Shown here piece after piece: positions 32,871-45,355 of a stretch of DNA of 64,000 nt. The notes beneath the pieces were generated by a model. That model was not told the origin of the DNA and did not search any database. It saw only the letters and a list, made by a program, of their open reading frames with translations. The stretch comes from Zygnema cylindricum (taxonomy: Eukaryota; Streptophyta; Zygnematophyceae; Zygnematales; Zygnemataceae): contig JBBHKE010001398.1 in NCBI GenBank assembly GCA_037447655.1, positions 17,984 through 81,983 of the forward strand, read 5' to 3'. The stretch's first letter is position 1. Each line of letters opens with the position of its first letter. Position numbers and translations under genes: made by a program.

Positions 32871-34818
32871 TCTCTTTAACCATACGAAGATAGTCAAAAT
32901 CAGATTTGAGTCAGAAAATTGTGATGACTTTGAGCTTCGTAATTATCCTGGTTTTCGAGAAAAGGATGATCTTCCAGGTACGAATCAAACCTAGGAGGAT
33001 TGAGCTGTGGAACCCCTAGTGCCAACTCCAACCGAAGCGAAAGACGTGGTGGAAATAGACTTGGAATCGAGAGATAGGGGAGAAGTCGAAACTGTTTGAA
33101 AGAATCCACGAGAGCCATGCATTCTGGCATCAAAGTTTGAGGGTAGAAGGATAAGCATCAAAAGACTACAACAGAAAACAAGTTAACAACAAGGTAACCA
33201 AACTGTTTCATCCTGATGAACCCTTGACTTATGGTGAGGCGATGAATTGTCCTGAAAGGAACCGTTGGAAGACAACCATTTATGAGGAGATGGCTTCGAT
33301 TATGGCAACCAATACATGGGAATTGGTGGACTGTCCCCGTGATAGGAAGCCAATCGGGTGTAAAGGGGTGTTCAAATTGAAACTCAGCCTGGATAACACC
33401 ATTGAGCGCTACAAGGCTCGGTTAGTGGCGAAAAGGATTTACCCAGAAAGAGGGAATTGACTACAAGGAGACTTTTGCTCCGGTCGTCAAGTTTCCCTCT
33501 GTTCGCATACTTCTCATTATGTTGGTAGCACAAGAAATGGAAGTGCATCAGATGGACATCAAGATGACCTTCCTACATGGAGAGTTAGAAGAGGATATTT
33601 TTATGCGACAACCCGAAAGGATTTGTGGAGCAAGGGGAGGAGAGCAAGGTTTGCCGTATGATCAAATCTTTGTATGGGCTGAAACAAGCGCCCCGACAAT
33701 GGAACAAGAAGCTCGATGAGTTTCTTACAAGTTTGGGATATATTCCGATTAGCTCAGATCACTCAATTTATTTGTTGGAAGATGAGGAAGGAATTATTTT
33801 TATTGCAATTTATGTTGATGATTTGCTTGTTTTAAGTAAATCTATGGATAAACTAAACAAGTTGAAAAATGATCTAAAAAGAAGATTTGAGATGGAGGAT
33901 ATGGGAGAAGTAAGGTATATTTTGGGAATTCAGGTAGAGAGAGACAGAGATAGAAAGATAATAAGATTAACTCAAAAGGAGGCCATTGGAAAAATGTTTG
34001 AAAGATTCCAAATGGACAAGGCTAATATTTGTACCACTCCTATGGAACTAAAGAAGGGAAGTGAGGGAAGTGTTGAAGAGGGAGTTATAATCTTAGATGA
34101 TGAGGTAGGCCCGAAAGAGAAAAGATTTATGCAGACCATCCCTTATACACAAGTAGTGGACAGCCTAATATATTTCATGAATTGTACCCGTCCGGACATA
34201 GCCGCATCTGTAGGAGTACTAAGTAGGAGTCTGAATGCTCCCACTAAGAATGATTGGGAAGCAGCTAAGAGAGTCCTTAGATATCTCATAGGGACTAGAG
34301 ATTTATAGTTGCATTTGGATGGGAACAATACTGACATCACCACTTGGAGTGATGCCAACTATGGGGATGCTCCTATGAGGAGATTCATGTCTAGGTATGT
34401 ATTCTATGTGGGTGATGAGCTTGCTGCTGGAGCAGCAAGCAGCAAAAGGTCATTGCTCAGTCTACCATAGAGGCTGAGTACATGGCCTCTTACTCTGCTG
34501 TAAAAGAATTAATGTGGGTGAAGTCTTTGCTTGGTGAACTTGGTCATCTTAAGAGTGGTGTTCAGAAAGTGTTTTGTGAAAATCAAGCAGCTATTGACAA
34601 ATCTACAAATCCTAAACACCATTTTATAGCAAAACATATGGACATTAGACTTAGCTTTGTTAGGGAAAAGGTAGAAGACAAGATAATCAGTTAAGAATAT
34701 AGACTAGATAGTGAAATGGTAGCACATATAATGACCAAACCTGTGCCTTCCCCAAAGCTAATTTGCTGCATGGAGAAGTGTGGTCTGAAATTAAAAGGTG
34801 ACTAGAAAAGAACGAGAG
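32871..34818 (+). pseudogene. B4 pol: linker, reverse transcriptase, RNase H
   Basis: Begins in the acidic linker (KIRFESEN, homologous to B3 25590 onward). RT: ERYKARLVAK at 33405 with a +1 A-run frameshift, HQMDIKMTFLHGE near 33547, a second +1 frameshift near 33615, then 227 open codons (33625-34308) with SLYGLKQAPRQW and catalytic IYVDDLLVLSKS near 33810. A stop replaces Trp in RDLWLHL near 34306. RNase H WSDANYGDAP near 34345, frameshift near 34415, then EAEYMASYS, CENQAAI (Asp of DNQ is Glu) and HHFIAKHMDIRLSF. Dead. Confidence 0.88.
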
Positions 34819-36758
34819 TGTAGAAATTAATGGTTCTTTTAGTATTTTCTAGGTCTAAAATTAAATGCAGAAAAAGAAGCCGAGGCAGTCTGCCTCTAAC
34901 TCCTCTCTTTAGCTCCCACACTTGTCGAAGTCACTGAAGGTTGAAGAGGGAGATAAAGCCAAGGCTGCCTATGTTATCCAGAGAGAGACAGACAAATGTT
35001 TTAGTAGATTTACTAAAAGGGTACTTAACAGACCCAAGATTTTATCCTCGTACCTACCGTCTGTCAAGCTAGCCAGTAGCGCTTAGCTTTATCCTACAAT
35101 TGTACAATTGGTGCAGAAACATATAGTGTTTGACAAATATATAAACTGTTAGGCGTAAACTAATTCATTTTGTTGATTTTGGAAAACTTTAAGTCTTAGT
35201 AAATTAGTGTGACGACAGAAAGGTAGTAATGTGTAGCGTAAGTTTCACAAAGACATACGTCATCACTTGAAAGCACTACAGGACAACGCAACTGCGACGC
35301 AGATGGAACAACGTTGTTGCTTTGCAAACAAGGCAGTGTAGCACCGCAACTGCTATGCAGACAGAGCAACGCAGCAGCGAAGCTGCGATACAGACAGGAA
35401 AATGCAGTTGCGGTTACTTTCAATATGTTCCGTACAGACAACGCAACTGCTGTTATCTTGGATATGATTCGGTACGGGACACCGCAGCCGCAAGTGATAT
35501 CAATGTGATTTGGTACAAGACAACGCAGCTTCGATTGATATGATTCAAGTCAACGGACGAGATTCATAAGAGTATCACAAATGACTTAGCCGACAAGTAT
35601 TTGTACAATCACTTAATATTGATTTAGAGTAATATTGACTGTACGATGATAGATTGGGTTGGCGAGATTAGGAACATGTTGACCTCAGTAGGTGGGTTGA
35701 TTTTGGACGTACCTCATAGGTACACTTGTATCGGCGGTAGAACACAGAGACTATAAGACGTAGGACTTAGAGAATTTTATGGATCCAGACTTCAAGTAGT
35801 AAAATTGCACACAATTTTGGGGAGACTTCTGAGTGTTATGTCTTGAGTGTTGTCGGGTCAATTGTGCTAAAACTTTGGGAGTTATCAGTGTTTATGCTGC
35901 TCTATAATTTGATAGAGCTTTCTGAAGTTTGGTTGCTTGTATAAGATTTGGTAAGCACTTGAAAAGGTTTAAGATTCTTGATAGCTTCTAAGAGTGTATC
36001 ATGTCTACTTCTACTACTAATGTTGCTCCTCCACTTACACCGATGGTTGTATAACAACATGTATAACAAAAACTATAGAGATCGCGCATGGATATAGTTT
36101 TTTAAAGTACGGAGTACGATACGGTTCCGAAACAAATACTGCGCATTTTGTTTCGACAGCAAAACAAATATCGCGCAACGATTTATGACGGCTACGATTA
36201 AAACCCAGTATTGATCTAACGACCGCGAAGGATGTCGAGATCGCGAAATACGATTTTGGAGGTTTTCGGTCACCGCCAAATCAATTGACACGTGGCTCGC
36301 CCACATTTTATTACGGCATCTCCGGGTATTACAGGAACGAATGCAGATATGACATGTGTCGACTGGTTGGCGATGTAAAATGGCCGTATAGAAAGTACAC
36401 CGACACCTATACCTTTCAGTACGACACAGTATTTTGATTAGTGTCGTATTTTAGTAGATAGAGTTTTAGAGATAGATAGGATTTAGGAAAATTTGATAGA
36501 TAGGACCCTCTCTCCCAAAGATCTTCTGTACAAAAGGTCAACTTTGACCCTGCATAAGTTATTGCTCAGGGGAGCAAATTCAGAGACTCTTTTTGTTATC
36601 CACTCAGGGAAGTCTTGCCTTCACAGGGGTGAAGGTGGTCAGAGTATTTTTTGCCAAGAAGGCAGTTATTCTTGCTGAAACACAAAGAGGTGAGGGTTAT
36701 CCTAGAGGCTTTGTGTGAGCTGCCTACTTTGAGGACCTATGGAAGTCTCAAAGTTGCA
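34819..36758 (+). repeat. B4 3' LTR with nested insertion
   Basis: Left part 34819 to about 35170 (TGTAGAAATTAATGG start) and right part about 36060-36758 (ending aaagttgca) are B LTR. The middle is a family-A LTR. GTAC cluster near 36388-36447 with attag/gattag in the CCAAT position. Confidence 0.85.
35171..36059 (+). repeat. Family-A-related solo LTR inside the B4 LTR
   Basis: Starts TGTTGATTTTGG and ends tgtataacaaca. The last 60 bp again read MSTSTTN in the gag frame, as in A0 and A1 LTRs. Around 35290-35530 it has repeats of an acaacgcaactgc-type motif, giving compositional open frames. Target-site duplication unclear (cattt against tgtat). Confidence 0.65.
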
Positions 36759-36969
36759 GAGAGTAGTGGAAAACACTTTAAAAAATGAGTTGAGCAACGA
36801 GGGCAAGAGACCAAACTAATGTTATGTGGACAGTAGCTTTTTTCTAATTAAAAGTTTATCGTTATGTGAGTGCTTTCCAATGTGGATGTGTATTTTCCAA
36901 TATGTGGAATGTGTGGTTGAAATTGGTTGTAGTAACGAGATTTTTTGAGAGGTAGGAAATCCTATTACA
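36759..36969 (+). repeat. Gypsy 5' LTR, 3' portion only
   Basis: Matches 39890-40102 with landmarks ctaatgttatgtggacag, gtgctttccaatgtggatgt and ggttgaaattggttgta. The left part is replaced by the B4 LTR. Confidence 0.8.
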
Positions 36970-38040
36970 TATAGTATCAAAGATTTGGTTAGAAACCAGA
37001 GAGAAGCTTGCTCACCCAAAAATCGAGTGCCGTGATCGGCGAGGGTGCTGTGACCTGTGTCGTTGGAACCACAATGTGAAGTGGTTAGGGATAGGAGGGA
37101 AACTAAATGACCACATTGCCAGCGGCCGCTGTTTCGATGTGGGGCGTGCTTAGGTCCTTAAGATTCAGGCGGGAAGGGCAGTGTAGCCACCCGTGAAACT
37201 CACTCCAATTACCTAGAGGCCAAACAAACTTGTCTTCTCCTAGCGATGATTCATGTGTACAGGGAGGGCTTTAAGCCATGAAGGGTGAGGATGTAAGGAT
37301 TAGAGAGCAAAAGATCTTCATGTAGTGGGAAATGGAAAATTTGCTAATGGAGGAGAAGGAAAATGGAGTACTTTACTTCTCTAAGAGCAAAAGAGTCCAG
37401 AAATGACTCAAAACTTTTCAAACTCTACATTGTTACCGTTGATTGCTTTCAATTTCGCTGTTGCATAATTGGTGGTTGAATTTCACCTTTGAGAGCTTTC
37501 AATTTTGCAATTGCAAAATTTGTGGGAAAATTTTACTTTTCTATTTCAATGTTTGGGAAAATTGAATTTTCACTAACTTACTTTTAATGTTTATTTTATT
37601 TTTCATATTTTGATATCTTCTAAAGGATTTTTTAAGGAGACGAAGTCTTGGATTGGAGAAATATAAGGACTTCAAATCTAATTCAAACTCTTCTGGTTAA
37701 TTATACTCTACCTTTCTTTATTGCTTGATTTTATTGTGTGATAATGGCAAATTCTGGATATAAACATGAAATGGAAAATGTTTTAAATGTTTTGAATGTT
37801 TTGAGAAGCGTACTGTGAAATGGGTCAAAAGATTTAATAATCATTTTGTTGTTGTAGATGAATGAATTTCATAATTGCATGTGAATTGAAAGATGTTAAG
37901 GAAAATGGTTACGATAAAAATCCTTATTTTGTTATGATTTGCATGAATATTTTGGGAGGGAATTCTGACCCATAGAATGAGAGGCATGTCAAAAACTTTA
38001 GAATAGAAAATGGTTCACTGTATTTGCGAACAGGGGATAG
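36970..38040. other. Gypsy leader / non-coding interior
   Basis: Follows the PBS-like site. No gag or RT motif found in any frame. The AT-rich second half has no repeat partner in the window. Confidence 0.55.
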
Positions 38041-38044
38041 ATTA

Positions 38045-39080
38045 TGCATTCATGAAATGGAGACTTAAGAAAACAACTTTTACAAGAAGCCCACGAGCAT
38101 TTAGGATATCTAGGTTGAGATAAAACTCTTAGCTGGTTGCATGGTAGATTGTTTTAGCCTGGGATGGCAAAGGAGGTGTCGAAACATGTGGAAAGTTGTG
38201 TCCCTTGCTAATAGAGTAAACCTAGTAACCAAAAACCTAAAGGTCTCTTAAAACCATTAGATATCCGTGAAAGACCATGGTAATCTGTTTATATGGATTT
38301 TATTGTCAGGTTGCTTACTACATCTAAAAGAAATGACAATATCACGGTCGTAGTCGATAGGTTCACTAAATGGCAGTATTTATCCCTTGCAAAACTACTC
38401 ATTCGGTTGTAAATATTGCAAAGTTATATTTTGACAACATGGTTAGAGATCATGGAATCCCGCTGTCTATAGTGAGGGATACAGATTCTAAATTTACTCC
38501 TGCGTTTTGGAAAGAATTGCAACAAAATTTAGGCACTAAATTGAAAATCAGTACCTCTTGTCATCCTCAAACAAATAGACAAACACAAAGGATGAACCGT
38601 ACACTGGAACAAATGCTTAAGACTGTTTGCAGTGGAGTTCAGAACACATGGGAATCTAAACTGCCATTACTCGAATTTGCATACAATTCATGTAAACATA
38701 CTAATACAAAATTCTCACCGTTTGAAATTGCATACGGATACCAACCGAGAGAAGCATTATAGTTAATAACATGGGTTACTCAAGAGAATAGGGGTTCTAG
38801 AACCGAGTTTTGGGAATACATTCAAACAGTTTGGAAAACAGTCCGAGATGCATTAGTGGAGGCACAAAGAAGGCACGAATTGGATCCCTCAATAATTATA
38901 GAACTTCAGGTCCACAAATGTGTAATAGATTGGGTTGGTCAACGGTATAAGGTTGGCAATACTATATTTTGCCCAATGCATTACCTAGGAAGGCCTGAAG
39001 ATGAGTTAACTTTAGAAGATAAAAATTTTGAGTTTTTACAAAGGTATTGGAGGGATAATATTATAGAAGTACCGTCTTGA
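38045..39080 (+). pseudogene. Gypsy integrase with chromodomain-like tail
   Basis: Starts with the zinc-binding region (HEHLGYLG ... HVESCVPC, 38085-38205), then YMDFIVRLL, and VVVDRFTKW followed by a frame change at 38370. The 130-codon core (38370-38762) has DRFTK upstream, then SIVRDTDSKFTPAFWKELQ and SCHPQTNRQTQRMNRTLEQML, where the family's catalytic Glu (normally DGQTE) reads Gln-Arg. AYNSCKHTNTKFSPFEIAYG is typical of plant Gypsy integrases. The tail 38856-39080 contains YLGRPEDELTLEDKNFEFL and RYWRDN, resembling a decayed chromodomain. Stops near 38130, 38208 and 38762. Non-functional. Confidence 0.85.
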
Positions 39081-39129
39081 GAATGAAATGTGTTTTAACT
39101 AAGGTTAGTTAAATATAAAGAGGGGATGA

Positions 39130-40102
39130 TGTTAGAGTAATAGTGGATCGAACTTGTTCTCAAATAGGTATTTAAATGTTACAAATATAGTCTTTTGAAT
39201 TTGGTAGACATCCGCGAAAGAATCGTACGATTTGGAGTTGTATTTTAAAGATATAGCGATTGGTGTATTTAGGCGACAGCGCGAGGTCAAAATAACGAGT
39301 GGGTGTTTATTATAACGGGTTAAGGGTCAAACTAGCAACAGAATTTCAGGCGCACGTTTAAAAAGTACCAAATGAATCAATACATCTTTTGGTACGCACG
39401 ATGGTTGGTTTCGTACAATTTTTAGTACGAAACGTCACTTTCACTTTATAAAATTTTGTACGTAGTTTTTTGTGTGAAATTTACAACACACATTCGTGCG
39501 AAGTTGCGTTTCGTTTGGCGCGCAATTTTTCACGTAAATGTTACGTAGTGAAATATAGCGTTTGATTAGTTAGTAAATCCTACGTAGTTAGCAAGAGATT
39601 TCGCACGTTTTTGCATTGCTCAGTCTGAGTCATTGGTGATCAATGATTAGCCCAGGTAAAACCTATTCAACGGAGCGTTGACTCTGGTCTGGCTAGTCCA
39701 CGGCGATGATGGATAAATTGTGAAGTCTAACAGAAGAGTAGGCATCTTTTCCTTGGGAAAAATTTCTGGAAATTCTAACTGATCTTCGTCATGAGCGAAT
39801 AATACCAATTTGGAGCAATGACATTTTTGCACTGAAATATCTTACTAACTAAGTAGTATTTTAGTAGTTATAAGATAGAATTATTAAGAGTGGAGAGTAA
39901 TCGAAAACACTTTAAAAGAAGGGTTCAACCACGAGTGACAAAGACCAAGCTAATGTTATGTGGACAGAAGCTTCTTCTAATTTAAAGTTTATCCTTGTGT
40001 GGGTGCTTTCCAATGTGGATGTGTGTTTTCTAATATGTAGAATGTGTGGTTGAAATTGGTTGTAGCAATGGGATTTTTTTAGAGGTAGGAAATCGCATTA
40101 CT
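39130..40102 (+). repeat. Gypsy 3' LTR
   Basis: Begins TGTTAGAGTAATAG after the polypurine run ataaagaggggatga (39115-39129). It ends at a diverged counterpart of the 5' LTR end. GTAC/CGTAC words are frequent in its middle (39220-39480). Confidence 0.75.
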
Positions 40103-40502
40103 CTAGTACACTCAACTGTACGTGTTATTTCTCAGACGCGCAGCAAACCCCCTTCCCTACGATTCTGGTAAAATATTGCGATATTTCTTTCATTATTTCT
40201 AATTTAAGGGGGTTTTACTTCATAACCCCTTCTAAAATGTCATTTTGACAATTTTTTTTTATAAATGGCAGTTAATGGCGGCATTGTGATAAATTTGTTC
40301 GTTTGCTTTGTTCATCTAGTTTTCAATAAAGTTTGATTTTAATAATTTACAATGTAATTTAATTTTTTTTGTTTCAGTACTATAATTTTAGAACAATAAA
40401 CTATTATTTTAAATTTGTCAACGCTTAAATGCCTCCCTATCCGTAATAAATTTCAGTTAAACAACTTACGGAACAGATTTTTACACTTGTAATGCCACAC
40501 TA
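40103..40502. other. Spacer between Gypsy and A1; no gene
   Basis: AT-rich. A short tacactcaactgtacgt word is shared with 51751-51768. Confidence 0.5.
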
Positions 40503-40507
40503 TATAA

Positions 40508-41545
40508 TGTTGTTCTACAACCACCGTTGCACAAGGAGAACCACCAGTAGTAGTGGAAGTAGACATTAAAACAACAAAAACTATCAAAACACCTACTCAA
40601 CATCCAGCTTTGATCCAACATAGAATATGACTCAAAAAGCCAATATAAATCAAATTTTACACAGTGATACACAACACAATAAAATGACAATTCCCAAAAT
40701 TGCAGCTCAAATGGCTAAGTAAACCATAAGATATAATGTCTGGAATATTTCCAAAAACTGCCCTTAGAAATTATATTTTCAAAACTAGATACTACAAAAT
40801 TGGCTAAGTCGTAAATTATATACTCACAATGTGTATCTATTGGTCTTCACTAATTTGGGTAACTGTAACTGTGGTTATTACCCTAACTAACGACAAAGTA
40901 TCTAACCTGTACGTTACTGTACCATTAGTTACTCACAAACCCTGATTACTATTTTCCAAAAACCTAATTAATGGAACACTATTTTTCATTACACTAAACT
41001 ACAAAACAATGTTTATTCAGATATTTTCCAATATCTAACCGTACACAAAACGTTCTCGATGCTTAGTCAGCGGTAGTCGCTAAAGTCTAGCTGACCGTGG
41101 TAGTGTAGTACAAAGCACCTGAGTGCTTCATCACTTGTGGTCCCACGTAAATCACGCTTGTGGTCCCTTGTGAATCACGCTTGTGGTCCCAGGTGAAACA
41201 CGCTTGTGATCCCAGGTGAATCACGTCCATTGGAACAAATTGAATTGACGATGGTACCGTCGAACCGTACGATATATTTTCGGAATACCCGGTTCAGATT
41301 TCGTTCGTCCGATCCTGTGAATACAATCGTCAACTGCGTGACGCGTGTGGCTGACTCTCGCCGCCACTCCGTAAAATCAACATAAGTTCTCTTGCCGACA
41401 CGTGTCCTTGTAAAAGTACAATATACTCTATTGTACTTTTGCTACTGTAACACTAATTAAAGTAAGTATTACAACAGACTACTTAGAAAATATTCTAATT
41501 TATTTTAGCCCTATCTACTGAAATAAATATTTCTAAATTACAACA
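40508..41545 (-). repeat. A1 3' LTR
   Basis: 1038 bp. Holds four copies of a 24-bp repeat (cttgtggtcccaggtgaatca-like) at about 41130-41226, against three in the 5' LTR. The minus-strand end encodes MSTSTTTGGSPCATVVVEQ in the gag frame. Confidence 0.92.
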
Positions 41546-43315
41546 CTCCCTTAAATCTTTAGACTATGTTACTCACTTAGTCCAATAGCATCTCTGCAAG
41601 ACTATAGCTTAGGAGCAGGAAGATCTTTTGTTAACATGTCAGCCACCATCTTCTCGTCCGGTAAATAACACAATTTCCCGACTTTTGCAAGTACCTTTTC
41701 TCAAACAAAGTGAAGTCTAACATCCATGTGTTTGCTCTTAAAGTGGTGCCTGGGGTTAAAGGCAATTGCAATGGCTGCCTGGTTCTCACACCTGATAGCC
41801 TGAGGACTAGTTTGCATATACCCAAGTTCTTGTAAAATGGACTTGACCTATAGGAGCTCCTTGAGGGCGGAAGCTGCTGCCATATATTCTGACTCCATTG
41901 TGGATTGAGCTTTAACTTTTTGTAATGTGCTACTCCTGTAGCAAGTTCTATCTCCAATCTTCAGAACAAAGTCGGTCGTAGATTTTCGGCTTAGCATGTC
42001 TCCATAGCTAACATCGCTCCACGTCTGTATTTTCACCTCTCCTCCTTCGAGTACAAGCTTAAGATTTCAAGGACCTGCAAGATTACTCAACACCCTTTTT
42101 GATGCTTCTTTATATGCCTTTTTAGGATTCTGCAGACTTCTACTCAAGGCTCCCACAGCTGTTGCAATGTTGGGTCTCGTACAATTTATAAAATATATAA
42201 GACTTCCAACTACCTGTCTATATGGCTTTGAAGCCATAAACTCTTCCTCCACTGTCTGTAGACTCTAACAAACCATTATGCCAGAGTCTGACTCAATTCC
42301 TTCCAATTTTTGCCTGATATCCATGGGAGTTACAAATCCTTTGGCATATTTCATTTCAAAATTTTCCAGCATGTTACCTATTGCTTCTTTCTAAGTCAAC
42401 ATAATCAACCTTTAGTTTCTTTCTCTTTCTACCTGTATACCTAAGATATACTTGGCCTCTCCGAAGTCTCTCATTTCAAACCTAGACCTTTTAAGCCGCT
42501 TTAATGCTGTTTATTTCATCCATTGACTTGCTTATTAATAATAGACCATCCACATATATAGCAATGTAAATTATCCCATTCTCCCCTTTTAGAACATATT
42601 CAGAATGATCTAAGCTATTTCTCTTAAAACCGAGCCAAGTCAAAAACTCATTTAACTTCAAATTCCATTGTCCAGGGCTTGTTTAAGCCATACAAAGACT
42701 TTATCTATTTACACACCGATTCCTCTTTTCTTTTTTCTACATACATATCAGGTTATTTCATGTAGATGGTCTCTTCCAACTATCTATGCAAGAAAGCAGT
42801 TTTGACATCCATTTGTTGTATTTCCATATTCTCTATAGCCTCTAGACTTAGCAAAATTCGACTTAGCAAAATTTTGACAGTATGGAATTTAACAACTGGA
42901 GAGAAGGTTTCTTCAAAATTAATACATTTTTTTTATTATACCCCTTATCCACTAGTTTGGCCATATACCTTTGAATGGTGTTGTCCGGGTTCAACTTCAC
43001 CTTCAATACCCATTTGCTTCCAATGGCTTTTATGCCCGGAGGAAGATCCACCAGCTCCCATGTTTGTGCCTCCATAATAGATTTCATTTCATCGTTTGCC
43101 GCCTCAATCTAGTGATTTCTCTCGGGTGATGAAAAGGCCTCCAGAATTGTTAGAGGATCCTGTGTAGCTACAGAAAAAGTGAAGTAAGAGCTTGCTTGCA
43201 GACGGCTGCTAGATCTCTTTCCTCCCGAAAATTCTAGGGCTGAAATCGTCAGCACCCTGTTATTTGACTACCTTGGCTAATCCGCGACCTATTGTAGACA
43301 GGACGGTGTAATCGT
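41546..43315 (-). pseudogene. A1 pol C-terminal half: RT and RNase H, decayed
   Basis: Integrase-RT linker about 43300-43090, RT N-terminus ELVDLPPGIKAIGSKWVLKV near 43055 and IQRYMAKLVDKGY (RT 'ERYKARLVAKGF'), HQMDVKTAFL-like QQMDVKTAFL near 42800, YVDD as IYVDGLL near 42545 (second Asp changed to Gly), RNase H WSDVSYGDML near 42022, ESEYMAAAS near 41890, and CENQAAIAIAFN near 41780. Stops and frame changes throughout. It is followed by a polypurine tract (tttaagggag) at 41546-41556. Non-functional. Confidence 0.85.
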
Positions 43316-44389
43316 TGTAGAAATTGATGGTTGTTTTATTATTTTCTAGGTCTAAAATTAAATGCAAAAAAGAAGGTGAGGCGATCTGCCTCTAACTCCT
43401 CTCTTCAACTCCCACACTTGTTGCAGTCACTTAAAGTTGGAGAGGAAGCTAGAGCCATGGCTGCCTATGCTATCAAGAGATTTACGGGTAGTACATTACT
43501 TCATATACGGTTAGTAGATTAGTTGATTTGCTAAAAGAAAAGCTGTCGGACCCAAGATTTGATCCTGGTACTGCCAATAGCCAGTAGCTTTATCCATTTA
43601 GTCTAAGACTAGTGTTAGGTCATATAGGGTTTGATAATTTTATGAATGTTTCCACGTCGACTAATTCATTTAACGGTAACTATTTACTAGAAACATAGAT
43701 TCGGTTATGTTAAATACGGATTAAGGTACGGAGAAGAAACGGGTACCCGCATTTGTTTCGATAGCGAAACGAATACCGCGCAAGTATTTTTGACGGATAC
43801 GATTGAAATCTGCATTTAATGGGACGGGCGGAATGAATGTCAAGATCGCGTAAGAGGATTTCAGCGGTTTGTGGTCATCCCCACATCGGATGACACGTGG
43901 CACCATGACATTGGATTTTGGCATCTCCAAGGATTACGGAAACAAATCCGGATATGACATGTGTCGACTTTTTGGCCATGTCGTACAATGTCCGTACAAA
44001 AAATGCACCAGCACCAGTACCTTTCTGTGCGGCACAGTAATATGATTGGTGTCGTATGTCAATAGATAGAGTTTTAGAGAGAGATAAGACTTAGAAAAAT
44101 TTGGTAGATAAGACCCTCTCTCCTAGAGAGCTTTTATACAAAAACGTCAACTTTGACCCTCCATAACTTACTGCTCAGGGGAGCAAATTTAGAGATTCTT
44201 TTTGCATATTCATAGGTTCTTTTTGCTATCGACTTAGGGGAGTCTTGCCTTTACAAGGGTGAAGGTGGTCAAAGTTTTTGTCTGCCACGGTGGGAGTTAT
44301 TCTTGCTGAAAAACAAAGGGGTCAGGGTTATTCTAGAGGATTCTTTCAAGCTGCCCTTTCTGAGGACCTATGGAGGTCTCAAAGTTGCA
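43316..44389 (+). repeat. Solo B-family LTR nested in A1
   Basis: 1074 bp, TGTAGAAATTGATGG...AAAGTTGCA, flanked by atcgt (43311-43315) and accgt (44390-44394), a 5-bp target-site duplication with one mismatch. Product of LTR-LTR recombination of a complete B element. LTR-internal frame conserved with one stop; the GTAC/CCAAT module is decayed. Confidence 0.9.
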
Positions 44390-45321
44390 ACCGTTTGTTC
44401 CGCCTGAGCTAGAACGTGTGGTGAAGCATCCTGTGAAGTCACTAAGGGAAGTGAAGGAAGAGTAGTCCCACTAGGCTGTGGAAAGTAGACTCGCTACGTA
44501 TGATGAAAGATGACATATTCGTGTTTTTCCTTTGCCGGTTTGTCTGGTACTTTATAAGAGTCAACCGAATCTATCTCATTTTTAATCTGGATATTTCTAG
44601 AGATAACCAATTTTTGTTTCTCAAATAAAAAAACACTATAACCTTTTGCATTATCATCATACCCCATGAAAATACCTGGTAAGCCCTTAGCATCCATTTT
44701 CCATCTACCCTGTGAAGTATCTAGAATAAAACACTTGCAGCCAAAGATCTTAAAGTGACTAATATCAAGTTTTTCTCCTGTCCAAAGCTCATAAGGTGTA
44801 GTGTTAATGGATCTAGAGGCAATTATGTTCTTAATATAAACAGCACAGTTAAGTGTTTTAGCCCATAATTTCAAATTTAGCCCTTTATCTGCAAGCATGG
44901 ACCAGGCACTCTTTGTCACTGTCCTATTTAATATCGCAGAAACACCATTCTGTGTTGGTGTATATAGAACTGTTAGATTGTGGCTCATACCTTCATGAAA
45001 GAGAAACTCTTCCAATTCCTTCGATGTGTATTCTCCCCCATTGTCCGATCTGAGCGCAAAGATTGGAACTTCATCAAGCTTTTCCGCCCATGCATTGTAA
45101 TGTTTGAAGTGAGTAAACACTTCACTTTTATGCTGCATGAAGTAAACTTTGGTGTACCTCGAGTAGTCATCTATGAATGTATCCATATAGTGGACGCCTC
45201 GAGGTGAAGCCACTTGAGAAGGACCAAGAACTTCAAAATGTATTAGCTGCAAAACTTTCTCCGATCTCTGGTCTGTTTCCAAGAAGCGACAATTTGTGGA
45301 TCTTGTCAAGTGAACAACCAT
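44390..45321 (-). pseudogene. A1 integrase core and C-terminus
   Basis: 275 open codons (45321-44494): DTFIDDYSRYTKVYF, RSDNGGEYTSKELEEF with the second catalytic Asp intact, then TPTQNGVSAILNRTV, where the Glu of the usual NGVAERxNR is replaced by Ala, so the DDE triad is broken. GIFMGYDDNAKGYSVFLF is the typical Copia integrase C-terminus. Nearly identical in copy 2 (52522-53349, there with one extra stop near 52811). Confidence 0.85.
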
Positions 45322-45355
45322 AACATGATTTTATAGGATGAGAACTGAGAGAAAC

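Larger units (their letters stand above)
32871..36758 (+). mobile_element. Copia element B4, 5'-truncated
   Basis: Only the integrase-RT linker, RT, RNase H and 3' LTR remain. The 3' LTR (34819-36758) is doubled in length by an inserted family-A LTR. It lies directly against the 3' part of a Gypsy LTR at 36759, so B4 probably inserted into that LTR before its left half was lost. Confidence 0.85.
36759..40102 (+). mobile_element. Ty3/Gypsy chromovirus-like element, internally deleted
   Basis: A roughly 210-bp direct repeat (36759-36969 and about 39890-40102) marks the LTR ends. The 3' LTR is full (39130-40102) and the 5' one keeps only its last part. A PBS-like tagtatcaaag (tRNA-Met 3'-end type) follows at 36971. 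Only integrase coding remains, so gag, protease, RT and RNase H have been deleted. The PBS type differs from the Copia elements here. Confidence 0.8.

Noticed and set aside
32871-34818. B4 as the continuation of B3 beyond the C insertion
   Set aside because: Both contain the same linker segment (25590-25740 and 32880-33030) with different sequence, so they are separate copies.
35290-35545. Frames with repeated Gln/Ala/Thr words in the A-type solo LTR
   Set aside because: Short tandem acaacgcaactgc-type repeats; no frame conservation with other A LTRs.
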